DNA of 64,000 nt from Rhytidiadelphus loreus (taxonomy: Eukaryota; Streptophyta; Bryopsida; Hypnales; Hylocomiaceae). This document shows positions 22,740 through 35,011 of the stretch, piece after piece. Each line of letters starts with the position of its first letter. Within the stretch, counting starts at the first letter, position 1. Where the stretch lies: the NCBI GenBank assembly GCA_947034895.1, contig OX344762.1, forward strand, positions 44,620,760 to 44,684,759, in the 5' to 3' direction. Below the pieces are notes generated by a model. The model searched no databases. It saw nothing but the letters and a program-made list of their open reading frames with translations, and was not told the DNA's origin. The position numbers were made by a program, and so were the translations under genes.

Positions 22740-23355
22740 TTCTACTCAAGAAACACCCAATTTTTGTATCTAACAACTAGCTTCCTGGGAGAATGTACCA
22801 GATGCTTGTCGATCGGTCGAGGAGGCATACTTAGGTTTCGGTGAACCTTCTTTGATCATAGACGTCATCTCCGTTAGTTAGGTTGTATTCCAAATGCGTC
22901 TGTTTTGATATTTGCGGCGTTAGCTTGCCGCTGTAGAGATGTAGAGATGGATATGAAAATTAATATGAAATTCATGTTCAAATTGCATTTCGTCTGCAGC
23001 ATTGTGCACTACTACTAAGCTATGATTTCCACCCACATCTCCTCTCGGCTTCTTAATGATTTCATTTTCTTCCCTTCTAAAGGATTCAATGAGCCATTTC
23101 AATGGGAATTGCGCCAGTTTCACCATTACATAAGATTGATAGATCATGCACTGATAGTGTTATTTTCTTACTTTTGCCGTAAATTTAAGTGTAATGTCGA
23201 TTGAGTCTTTTGTGATTTGTAAGTCGATATATCTTTATGCACTCAAACTTTCGCAAAGTAATCTTTCTAGTGTGTGTACAAGAAACACCCAACCATTCAC
23301 TTCTGAGAGGGTCAATATCTGTTACATTTTTTGTGTATGTTTCGTGGCACCTGAT

Positions 23356-23586
23356 TAACCCTTAAGCGCTCCAAAGTCCATATTTTGGACAATGAATAGA
23401 GGGCTTTGAGACTTTGTTTTGTCCAACTAACTTTTCATTCATCCAGTGTAACACTTGAATCTTTGAAAAGACAACCTTCCTTAATGATCAATTTTATGAA
23501 ATTGCGGTAAATGATATTTTTTGTAAAAAGATATAAGCAAAAATGTGTCAAAATTAGAAAAAGGATTGAGGCGTTAAGGAGTTAAG
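23356..23586. mobile_element. MITE with TTAACCCTTAA-type ends
   Basis: The left end TTAACCCTTAAGCGCTCC is mirrored by the right end GAGGCGTTAAGGAGTTAA. The 231-bp interior is non-coding, and a degenerate relative is at 13800-14045. The target duplication cannot be separated from the TTAA ends. Confidence 0.55.
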
Positions 23587-23937
23587 CTAGGATTTCCACA
23601 AATATCCCCTACTAGCTCCCCAAATCTTTCATTTCCTTCCTTTCATGAGGGCCACCATGGATCAAGTTTATAGCATTTGAACGAAATCGATAGCAACATT
23701 AATATATTGAAAGAGAGAATCTTGTAAGTAGGAGATCAAACGTTGATCCTCTAAAAGGAAAGCCTTGAGAATAAGCCCTAGGCTTATTGACCCTAGGCTA
23801 CAAGGAAGGAGGTTTTGCATTGACAAAATTGTATGTGAAGAATTAGAGTAGGACTTTACTTGAAAGAAAGTGAGACATTGTTACAAGGATATATTTAGTT
23901 TCTTGTAGCGTAGTTGCATGTTAGTTTGGAGTCTACT

Positions 23938-24903
23938 CACTAGAAGAAAATGAGGGGTTTTGCAACTATAGTATGCAACTCATTTTGTAGTTGCATAGGA
24001 CGTTTGCAACTAGGTGACAATGTAGAGTCTGTAGTTGCAGTGGACAAGTCGCATTAGTTGCAATCTAGTTGCAAGGTTTTTTGTCATCCGACACCATACA
24101 AAGAACTTCATCCTTGTGTGCAACTTGTTTGCAACTTGCTTGCAACTTGTAGATTTGTAAATTTTAAAATATAAATCTCAATGATTTGTAGATTTCAAAT
24201 TTTCAGATCTACCTCCTTTATAGATTTTAGAATTTCAGAACTACCTTTTTTTTAGATTTTTGAATTTCAAATCTACCTTTTTTTAGATTTCAAAATTTCA
24301 AATCTACCCTCTTCCTAGATTTCAAAATTTCAGATCTACCTTCTTCCTAGATTTCAAAATTCAATTTCCTAAATTATAAAATTTCTTGAATTTTAATTAT
24401 TTTTTAAATTCTTATATACAAAATCTACAAATTGTAGAAACCCACAAATTATAGAAATCTTAGAATTCTATCAAAAGAATTCATTACATAAGACTATAAC
24501 AACTTACAAGTCTTATATGTTCAATCTAATGGTACTCTTTACAATTGATATGGGTCAATTGATATAACACGAATGGGAATGAACTTTGAAAGCAACTAGA
24601 AAACAACTAGAGTACAACTAAGAAACAACTAGCCTACAACTAAGAAACAACTAGCCTACAACTAGGAAACAACTATGGTCATTTTACAGTTGCATAATAG
24701 TTGCATAGGACACTAGTTGTTTCCTAGTCTTTTTTTGCAACTACAGAATGACTACTAAAACAATGAATGAATGTTGTAAAACAATGACACAAAACAACTA
24801 CATTAGATTTGGTGCAAATAGAGAGGAAACTAGTTGCATGACAGTTGCATAGGGCACTAGTTGCATAGTAGTTGGTTGTGCCGGACATATTTTTCTTCTA
24901 GTG
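23938..24903. mobile_element. Non-autonomous CACTA (En/Spm) element, 966 bp, TSD ACT
   Basis: The ends are CACTAGAAGAAAA at 23938 and the exact inverse TTTTCTTCTAGTG ending at 24903, which is the plant CACTA terminus. A 3-bp target duplication ACT (23935-23937 and 24904-24906) flanks it, as expected for CACTA. Subterminal regions are packed with TAGTTGCA/TGCAACTA in both orientations, the likely transposase-binding repeats. The interior has about five copies of a 36-bp unit with AGATTTCAAAATTTCA. No transposase is present. Confidence 0.9.
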
Positions 24904-26735
24904 ACTCTCCAATTTCTCAAGATTTTCAATGTTTCCTACTTTTTTATGCTCTTGGACATCTCACTATCATTGATTACAAAAAATTTGTCTCACATTTAAA
25001 CTATGTCATATATTATCACTTTGGGGGGTCTCAAAAACATGTAACTAAGGTTGAAGTAGTCAAAGTTTTATCCTTACCATTTGTTATTGGGACCTTTGTG
25101 GTGTGTGTGTGGAACAAAGGAACTTGATTCAAGGCACTCTAAATTGGGGATTGTGTTAGTTCTCTTAGTTTGGGATATTTACCATGATCAATCATTATGT
25201 TTTGGATCAATAATATAGACAATTGTCTCTTTGATTATGTATTTTTTTATTTTTTGATAATAATTTTCAAAAAAAATTTGAACAATTTTAAAATTGTAAC
25301 GTCATGTGATGTTTTCTCTCGAAAATTCTCAAACTATCCACAAAAAAAAATGCTTCATAATTTCTTACCTTGCTGATGAGAATAGAATGAATAAAATCTT
25401 TCCATGTGGATATGGATTTATTTTAAATGACAATTGTTTCTTCAATTGGAGATTTAGAATTAAAATTAAAGAATTGTTGCCCTAAAGTTTAGAGAAATTC
25501 CCCCCCTCCCTCCTTCCTTCAAATCTAACCACAAACCTGTTTCTATTGTTGCAAATTGACTTGTTGGAAAATTGAAGAAAACCTCACTCAAAATAAACTT
25601 GAACTTTTAGAAATGTACGCCTACATCGAATTTTGCATCCACAACAAATACCAAAATCCATTTTGGTCAATGATACTATCCAAATAAACTATAAATTTCT
25701 AAAGTGCTAATTATATTTGTATCCATTATTGATCCTAGGATTTCCTATCCACAAGGGGTATATTTTAGGCAAGAATTTGTAGGGTTCGGTTTTGCAACAA
25801 GTGCACTCACTACTGACATTGCATCACAAAACAATCTAAGGTAATTGCACATAAGTGTGACATATTTCTAAAACCTACCCGTGTTGATTCTTTTACATAC
25901 AACTAACACCCTTAATTCAAAAGAGCTATGGTTGATTTTGAATTCACCTATTATTAGTATTGAAAAACTTCATAGATTATTCAAGAGAATAGAGTTTTGA
26001 GTGAGTGCAGGGAGGGCCATGAGCATGAGTTTGAGAAAAACTGACATGAAGAAACTCCTTGAAGCACCCAAACTTGGTCTCATGGAGTTTGGTGCTTGGT
26101 TTCTTTTGTACTATTCTTAGTCTCAGACAACCCCTTTAACAAACTGGGGTTAACTTTACAATTAACTCTAATGTATCCAAAGAACTCAAGGATCAAATCT
26201 GCAAAGATCATTCACGATTCCACTAAGTAACAAGCACTAACTGCCACATGAATTGCGGCCTAGATGCTAAGATAGGATCAGAGAAGGCAGAGAAGACGGT
26301 TCCGAAGCCTGGCCACGGTGCAAGTTGTCGCTGTCTGCTCAACTATGTGGGAATCGGACGAGGAATTGAGGACTAATTTTTAGCTTGCGGAGGAATGCGG
26401 GAATCCATTGTAGCTGCAGAGATTGAGGGAGAAGACGCTGAGCGTCATGGCATTCACAGCGGGCCTTTCCATGGAATTTGCTGATTGCTTCCCACTGGAG
26501 TTTCTGTAGCATTGGGAATCTGATTGCAATCTGATTGTGAAAAACTGATGCCGATCGGAACAGGGCTATCTCGGACAACAGAGTCACTGAGTGGCTTTAG
26601 CCAAATGTTCTGATTCGTGGAGTGTTGTAGGTTGGCAATTGTTCAGATGTTGTTTTGAGTACGTGAGGATTCTTGTGGTGGGATTCCGGAAGACATAGCC
26701 GCAAGGGTTCAGTGAGAACAGGTGGAGCTAGTATC

Positions 26736-27689
26736 ATGGCATCCATTGCTACCCGCGTTACGACGCCCTTCTCGTACGACTCCACGGCCGACGATGTGAT
26801 TGCCGGCGTCACCCTCGCGGGTAAACGCGCCGTCGTCACGGGCGCCTCTTCTGGCCTCGGCGTCGAGACAGCCCGCGCGCTCGCTTCCGCAGGAGCCGGG
26901 GTGACGCTTGCCGTCCGCGACGTGGAAGCTGGCAAGCGCATCGCCACGGACATCACCTCCACGACGGGCAACATGAACGTGTTCGTCGCGCCGCTCGACC
27001 TCAACAGCCACGCATCCATCACGACGTTCACGAAAGCGTGGAAAGGCCCGTTGCACATCCTGGTGAACAGCGCCGGCATCATGGCGCTCCCCGAGCTCAC
27101 GCGCACCCCCGAGGGCTGGGAGCAGCACTTCGCCACCAACCACCTGGGCCACTTCGAGTTCACCCTCGGCCTCCACGACGCCCTCGCCGCAGCGGGGAAC
27201 GCACGCATCGTCTCCGTGAGCTCCCGCAGCCACCGCACGTCGCCAATTGTGTTCGACGACATCCACTTCGAGAAACGGAGCTACAACGAGCACTCGGCGT
27301 ACGGACAGTCGAAGACGGCGAATGTGCTGTTCGCCGTGGAAGCCAGCAAGCGGTGGGCCAAGGACGGCATCACCGCGAACGCCTGCCACCCAGGCTTCAT
27401 TCTCACCAACTTGTTGCGGTACATGAAACCCTCCCCAGGATTGCAGAAACTGATGCAGAGCAAGCATTGGAAAACTGTGGAACAAGGCGCCGCAACGCAA
27501 GTTTTGCTGGCTGCGTCGCCTCTGGTGGAAGGGATTGGCGGGCGCTACTTCGATGATAGCAATGAAGCGGAAGTGGTGGTTGGCTTGGGATTTCAGTCAC
27601 CTTCGTATGGCGTCCGACCTCATGCGATCGCCCCCGACGTCGCCGCTCGTCTCTGGGACGTGTCCTTGGCAATGCTCCAGCGCCAGTAA
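26736..27689 (+). CDS. SDR5: short-chain dehydrogenase/reductase, bacterial-type, intronless
   Basis: 317 residues from the ATG at 26736 (MASIATRVTT). TGASSGLG is at residues 35-42 and Tyr189-Lys193 in YGQSK. Unlike its paralogues it has NSAG instead of NNAG at 111-114, and GAGVTLAV where the others have GAEVTLAV. The second Asn of NNAG is structural in SDRs, so stability or cofactor geometry may be altered, though the catalytic Ser, Tyr and Lys remain. Its start (MASIAT, YDSTADD) resembles SDR1 more than SDR2-4, and it has its own promoter. It may be close to the ancestral single copy or an early diverged branch. Confidence 0.93.
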   Translation: MASIATRVTTPFSYDSTADDVIAGVTLAGKRAVVTGASSGLGVETARALASAGAGVTLAVRDVEAGKRIATDITSTTGNMNVFVAPLDLNSHASITTFTKAWKGPLHILVNSAGIMALPELTRTPEGWEQHFATNHLGHFEFTLGLHDALAAAGNARIVSVSSRSHRTSPIVFDDIHFEKRSYNEHSAYGQSKTANVLFAVEASKRWAKDGITANACHPGFILTNLLRYMKPSPGLQKLMQSKHWKTVEQGAATQVLLAASPLVEGIGGRYFDDSNEAEVVVGLGFQSPSYGVRPHAIAPDVAARLWDVSLAMLQRQ

Positions 27690-30600
27690 ACCCTAAACCG
27701 CCGCTGGAGAATCTCCTGTAGAAATTAGATGCTACCGTCAAATTGAAGTGGACTCGGTTTCAAAGGCATTGATAGATTCCTGAAGCACTCATCCACCTCA
27801 AGCACTTTTTCACAATCTTGTAGGAGTGTGTGCTTTGGGGGCATGAGAGCTGAGATCATATTTGGATTGCTGTTTGCGGATTCTCTTATTGGGTTCCTAA
27901 GCTGGAGTTCGTAACCCACTAGAAGTGAAGAGTAGACCATTGCTATCTTTATTCAAAGATCAGTGGCCATTGATATGAGCCGCTTCAGCCATGCTTGTAC
28001 CATTTTGTACCGAATTTGTAAACGCATTCTTGTGTTGCTGATGATAAAGACCAATACAAAAAAAAAAGGGTTCTGGTTCGCAATGGTTTAAGACCCTGTC
28101 CTTCAACTCAGAATGGTGATGAACTGACGACAGAGCTTTTCTGGTTCCAGACCTTTTCCATCTGTAGAAGTAAAAACATTCTGTCAAAGTGCTACACAAT
28201 TGAAACTATAGCTCTCTGTCTCGAACAAATATTATACTCTTCCTTGCTGAAATGTGAAGAACTCCAGGAATTCTGCCAATGTATTTTGAGTGAAGCTTAG
28301 CAAGCAGAAACGCACTCACTGGGATGAGTGGATTTCTAATATAAGTCTAGAAGATTTGCACCTCCTAGTGCTCAAGGAGCCCTTGCCTTACACAAGTTTC
28401 AATTAACTTACTTTCAGTGACATATGCTCCTACTTACCAGCAATCACTGCACCTCAAAGCCGTTCTCTTGAAGATGAATTCTATGGACCCGCAATCATGA
28501 GAAGTTTCAGTTCTGGAGCCTTTGAATCCTTGGACGTCACGTGTTTTGAAATCCACTGAAGAATCGGCCTGCCCAAGGATCTTTGGTGTGGCAAGTGAAG
28601 GTTAACTAAAGAACTGACAACTGTTGTCAGTTGCGAAGTGAAAACATGAAACTCTCGTCAACGTACAGTATCTGCAAGCGCAGAAAACTAATTATGGACA
28701 CTGGGATCGCTCTCTTTGTTTTGACCCCCGAGACTAAACAATTGAGAATCAAGAAAAGAAAAGCAAGACTCATCGTGGATCTAATTTGCCCTCTAATGGC
28801 AAGTCATTTCAAATCCAGCCACATTGAAGCGACTGTCTAGCTAGCAGCAGTTCCTGCTCTTTAAATTTCACATTCAAGTGTAACAAGAACAAAACGGATA
28901 TTTTTTCAAAATTTATATAATTCCTGAAACCACCACAAAACATACGCACGACCGATAACAAATATCGATCACAGCGTTGCGATAACTGCGAATCAAAGTG
29001 AAAATCCTGCAAAGACTCCGATCAAAACATTCTCGAAAGCTAACTTAGGAGAGCCCTGCAGACACCTTGCTAATTCTCTGAGTGACATGTACTTCGAGCT
29101 TCACACTTGAAAGAACACCCTCAATGCTGCTACTGAACGATTGAACTAGTTAGTATAGGCAAGTCTGGGGAAACCACAATGCAGCTAACAACACTGAAAA
29201 TTACATGGTGGAGCTCATATGAAATGAAACAGAACATCAGGCAGCAAAACTCACACGCGTGCAGAAGACGAAGAAAAGTGCATAGTTTCAAAAAAGCCCA
29301 TATAGACACGAAGCTCATACCTTTGTAGACCTTTTGAAACCATGTTCTTCTATGTTTACATAGCTTGGTACTTCAAGACCTCCTTTCTACTAGTAAAACT
29401 ACAACAATTTTAAGATTATAACATTTGACTAGGACTATGATACACTTCTTAGACTCCTACCAATTAAAACTCAATAATAGGTGACTATCTAGGATTTGAT
29501 TGAACATTGAGACAAATCCCTTTTTGACGATAGAAATGGACACTCTAAAGATTTATAAAATGTAAAAACACGTAAAGATACTAAAACTCCCAATGAAAAT
29601 TTGTTTTGTACTAAGTATCTATTTAAAGATTGATTTTTTTATCATAGACAAGTAAGATTTTTAATAGGATAAACAACATTAAATATGATTAATGGAGTTC
29701 GAAATACAACATACCCAAACTTTCCAATTGCATTGTATATAGGGATAAATATGCTTTTAAATGCACTCTAAAATGTATTTACAACTTGACATACAAAAGT
29801 AGTGCAAATTAGTTCACACAATATTTGCAATATCTATCTTAAAGATCGCTTTTCAATTCGAGCACTAGTTAGGGTGCATGTTTGCATTATTTATTTTCAC
29901 CCAATATTATTTGTACAAACTTTATGCCTCATAAATTATGAGAGCCATGTTGAGAGTTGTAGCTAATCATGTTGTAGTGTTGTTTACGTGTGAAAGCCGT
30001 AGAGCATGTCTTGTTGCCCTCAAATTTGCCTTGGTAAATGAAAAAATTGCAACTAGGTGATTGCAAGAAACACTTGTCCTATTTTTTGTCACCTTGGCCT
30101 TGGACATGTTTTTTTTTGCTCATAACATTTGTGTCATGTGTCAATTTTACATGAAATTTTACATGAAGGTAAATGTGGTAGTTGCAGACATTGGATAATT
30201 TTTTCAATTTAAAAAATATATATAACTATTTTTAAATAGACCCCAATTACATGTCTGGCTTTAAAAATTATGTGGAGGGAGGGAGTACTATTTTTGACCC
30301 AAAAATAAAAATTTGAAGCATGAAATTAGGATTCAAGGACTTCTACTAAAGTTACACAAGTTTGCAAAGATATTTTCTAAAAATAATAAATTGTTCACCT
30401 TTCACATATGTTCAAAGTGCACTATCTTTGAGCAAGTGCAAAGAACACAATTTTTTCCCAAAGATGAAAATGGTTGGGAAGGAGCATATTCAAGTTAGAA
30501 AAAACAAACTTGAATTTTATTTTCTTGGTACTTTTCATTGTGCTTTCTTTGTGCATAACTATTAGAGATAAATTTTTCTATGTATGAATTTTTAAAGACA

Positions 30601-33600
30601 TACTAATTTCAATGCTTTACAAATTATACATATTTTATTTCATTTAAAAAAAATTATTCCAAAAGTCATAGTACTCATTGAAATAGATCATTTTGAACCA
30701 AAACTGGCAGGTATTTCTTGCAATGACCTAGCCCCACATGTCTCACTCATTTTTTTTGTCCTTGAAAATTTGTCAAGTGAGTCATTATTTCTACATCTTG
30801 TTAGATCTTGTGAATCCACTTGCAAAATAGGATTGATTTTGTAGCCCTCTCATTCAAGCCTTGCTATCCAATATTTATTCATGCCTATTGGAATTGAATT
30901 TTTATATTTTTTGTTGAAGCTCACTACTAAAAAATAGAGCCAAAAATTAGTATCATTTGGACAACAAAGTTTGTAGTTTTTGACATGTCCTACATGTTGT
31001 GTGTATATGTGTATTAGCCCCGGTGTTAGCTAGCTTGGCTATTGATCTTCTCTTCTACTTCCACAGTCTTTCAAATCAACTTTGTAGAGAACTTTGCAAT
31101 GAGTGCACAATGCTTGGCTATTTATTTGATTAATAATTGATACTATATAAGGTAAATGCATCTAATTGTCAGGGTCTGCACATTCTTGTTTAGAAAGCAT
31201 ATCCTCTATTCATGAGAATTCTAGGACCAATTATGGATATAGTTATTTTTAGTACTTTGAAATTCATTGTTTATTCTTTTTGTGTCCACAAAGTCCTTGA
31301 AAAGTAAATTTCAAATCCCTTTCTACCTTCAAACAAGATCCTACAAAAATTAAGGCAGTTTAATAGTAAGAACAATGCTCAATTTTTTACTTATAGAAAG
31401 AACATGCATTTAGGCTCGGGGGGTGCACTTAGTTCTACTATAACAAACCACGTGCGAACAAGTGGTTTCTAATAAACTATAATTTCAACCTAAAATTTTG
31501 AACATTGTTTAATAATGACTATAGCTTTCTATTGCCAAAATTTCCAACTCAAATAAAATATGAAATAATTTCTAGAAGAGGTTGAAAATGAACTAAAATG
31601 GCATGTTTTTCAACTCAAATAATTATAGAGGGCACATTTAGATGATCATTGAGTCAATATTCAACTCAAAATGAGCTTTCAATAATGAGTTATTTTTAGG
31701 AATTTTTAGGAATTTTTTAGACAATTTTTTCTTATATAATATAGGTGTGTAAAAGTTATTTTTCAGTTCTACAGTGTATCTTTTTACTTCAAAAATTTGT
31801 AACTAATTATTATTAACAAATAAAAATATCAATAATTCAAAACATAAACTTTCAAAGTAGGAAAATCTATTAATATTTTATTTATTTATTTTTATTTAAA
31901 ATTCAAAAAGAGTATAGGGGGTCTAAAGTTCTGTTTGCATGTGGTTTCTAATGGACACTCTAAATGCCCCCCCGAGCATTTAGGTGTGGTTGCCTTAGAA
32001 AATCTCTCTATGAGTTCAAATTATAAGTCCACTCTAATATTTTTTGGAATAAAAGTGAACAATAAATGCATGATTTCGACAATAATATCCTCTTTTAGCA
32101 AAGCAACTCTCATATTATATTACAACTCCACCAAACACTATTATTCATCTTCAAAATGGTAAATTGACTTATCAATGATGAGATTTTTATACTTTTGCAC
32201 AATCCTTAAAACTTGCCAATGGTTGGAAGTTAAAATTGCAAGTTGATCGGTTAAAACCAACATTTAAATTCTATTTTCTCTCAATAAAATAGCTTTCACC
32301 TTAAAATGTCGGTTGGTCAAAACAATCATCCTTTTTTTCAACATCCATCTACCTAGGATGTACTTTCATCCACATTATTGTCTAAAATGAGTACTAAGTT
32401 TCATCCAAATTTGGGTGAATCTCAAAATCCAAGAGATGTTTTTGGCTACTTCATCCAAAATATTCCTTTTTTTTCCCTAGCATACTTGTAGCCACTACCA
32501 AATCCAAGTAAGATTTTGATGAAAATTCACTGCCCAAAACATCCAAAAATTAAAAAATATGGTTAAAACACGCATAAGCAATCCACTCTCCCAATCTTGA
32601 ACATACCATTTTGCCAAGACGAACTTTAACAAACCACTAAAGAATGATGTCCTTTCAACGTGGGCACGTATTCCCAAATGCACCACTGAATCCAAAACCC
32701 AAAATCCAAAACCGCTATCATCACTTTCTCTATTGTACTATCTCCAAAATCAATACATACCTTCATGGCAGAATTAAAACGATTTTATATATTAGAGCCT
32801 CTATCCAAAAAAACTTTGACCCGCGTGTGTGCCTTATCCAAATGTCCCGTTCTTTGGTGCATTGGAACCTCCTTTCACTTGCCAACAATAAAATCAATGA
32901 AAATTTGACCAATCCGAACTAGGCACAGTAGCAAAAAGTGGCAAAAAAATAAATAAAAAAATGAACACAATGCATGAGGCTCACCCCCCAAGCCACTCTC
33001 ATATCCAGGCAAGTGCTGCACTACCATTCGGTCCAGGCACGCGCTTGGCGAATATTGGCAAAGACGCGTTTCGCACTCTGAGAGATCTCCTTGGGATGGC
33101 TGCACAACTGTTCAGCACTCCTACAGTTTGGACTGACTTTTGCAGCTCTAATAAGCTAAACAACACCTAAAATCAACCAAATAAGAAATTAAGTATTGTT
33201 CCTATTAGTATATCGAATTTTCTTTTGGGGGGGGCAGTGTTGTTGGTAGTCGAAAGGGGATTCTAGGTTCTCTTAGAATGCATTTTTTGGATGTTGTATG
33301 AATAAATTATGGATAATATTTAAAGTGCTGACAATCAGGAGTTTCTAAAATCGACCCTAGACTCTTGTGAAAATAATAGGAGTACATGTAGAACCTCTCT
33401 TACTGCATATCCTCTTTGTGCATAACTTGCAGTAATGGAGTTCGTAGGTGGGGTCAATTTGAAGGACATTCTTTGGAAATAGAGGTTCTATCATCAATTA
33501 CTGTAGATTGTACTTCTACTCCATTGCAAATATTTGATAAATGAAAAAGACCACACTATATAGGTAATTATAATACTATTCAAAGTATAAAGGAAAAAGT

Positions 33601-35010
33601 CAATCATTGAATAGTGTGGATTCCTTAAATTGTGGGAGCAACACTAAATGAAATGATCTCAAATGTTGTAATGGTGTCTATTTGGTGTGGTTCAAACTAG
33701 ACAAAATGAAGAGTCAAGTGTGAGGAAGTTTGGGGGTATCTTACTTGGGAACCGAGCGACTTTAAAGAATGTAAAATGAAAGTGCTACAAGGGGAGAGCC
33801 TCTCACAGCCTAGCTACTTGTTCACCATGCAACTAAAACCCTGCTTGCAATTGGACTTTTAATCCTTAGCTATTACGGAGTACATACTAAAGAGGACAAA
33901 AAGTACAAATGAATGATTTTTTAGACTTGTGTAGAAACAAAGACTACACATGCCTTGGTGACGGGCATGTCGTTTTAGGGTTACAACATATCATTGGTGA
34001 AGAACATTTGTTATGAAACTTGCAAAGTGACTTAGACTACATGCAATCATACCTTGTTGTCATTCAATGGCTAAACTAAAATGCAAAAAAAGACCAAATG
34101 AAAGGTGGATTCTCTTGATTGACTTAGAAAATGGTTGCTTTGGACAACGTATATTAGAGCCGCCCTTGCAATTTCATTTTCATGTTCAAGGCTTGCAAAA
34201 ATTAGCATTTTTTTTAGGATTGTAAGCATCTATGCTATCTTTGTTTCGTTTATAGCTAATTCTAAAAAAAATTATAAATACTTTTCCAACAAAAAAGTAA
34301 GCACCTTCAAACCAATTCAACCATTTGATGACAACGCACATTCTTGACAACCTTTATCTACTTTTAAAGGCATTTGACTTCTTCTAATGAAAGGACCAAG
34401 ATCAAAATCAAAAGAAGGGCTTGGTAAAGGGCTACAAATTGTTGTGAAAGAGATGGATTATGTAGGGCTCAAGCAATTTCAACTTAGTTGCCATTGTTTT
34501 GTTGGAACACCTAATGGAAAAAAAAAATTAAAAAAAAAATTCAAGATTAAAAAAATTACATAGCTAAGAAAAATAAATTCTTAGGTTGAATTCATACAAT
34601 GCAGTAATATCCAACCTACAGTAAATTCAGATATTGTGACTTACTAAATTAGTGCCATTCAAACAAATAACTAATAGGATAAATTAATTTTCATTGATTT
34701 GTTTTATTAGTCCTAATTTCAAATTCACACTATTTCAAATTAGTGCAAGTTGAAATCTTCTCGGAAATCTTACAATATTACATCAATGTCCATAAGAATT
34801 AGATTTTGTGGGTGACAACGATTTGTCCTAATTTACCAAAGTCACACTATTTTGAATTAGTGCTAGTAAAAAAATGACTATATTGTATCATCAATTTGCT
34901 AAATAAACAAATTTTTGTAGTGATACTAATCCCCCATAGGTCAAAATAGTCTTGTAACTTCTAGATAATTATTGACATAATGAACCCATAACCAACTGAT
35001 TTAGGTGTGG
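27690..35010. other. Gene-poor AT-rich spacer
   Basis: The first 600 bp may include the SDR5 3' UTR. Beyond that only short open frames without recognisable motifs are present. A more GC-rich patch at 32950-33170 carries a 69-codon plus-strand frame (LANIGKDAFRTLRDLLGMA) that could be a gene fragment. A GGAGGGAGGGAGTA stretch near 30274 looks like one end of a Stowaway-type MITE. The hAT element at 31415 is listed separately. Confidence 0.5.
31415..31976. mobile_element. Non-autonomous hAT-type element, 562 bp, TSD CATTTAGG
   Basis: A perfect 8-bp direct repeat CATTTAGG (31407-31414 and 31977-31984) flanks an element whose ends are CTCGGGGGG and CCCCCCCGAG. Terminal inverted repeats extend about 50 bp with mismatches; both arms carry AAACCAC.TGC.AACA. 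An 8-bp duplication is the hAT hallmark. The interior is AT-rich and has no transposase. Confidence 0.82.
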
Positions 35011-35011
35011 C

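Larger units (their letters stand above)
22740..26735. other. Gene-free spacer between SDR4 and SDR5, with two transposons
   Basis: Holds a MITE at 23356-23586 and the CACTA element at 23938-24903. The rest is AT-rich with no supported gene. The last 600 bp before SDR5 are closer to average GC and probably contain its promoter and leader, but they share no recognisable blocks with the SDR2-4 promoters. Confidence 0.55.

Noticed and set aside
26339..26587. 82-residue minus-strand ORF upstream of SDR5
   Set aside because: It lies in the probable promoter and leader of SDR5 and shows no family motif.
28631..28840. Small plus-strand ORF in the spacer after SDR5
   Set aside because: No motif, no splice partners, composition like the surrounding spacer.
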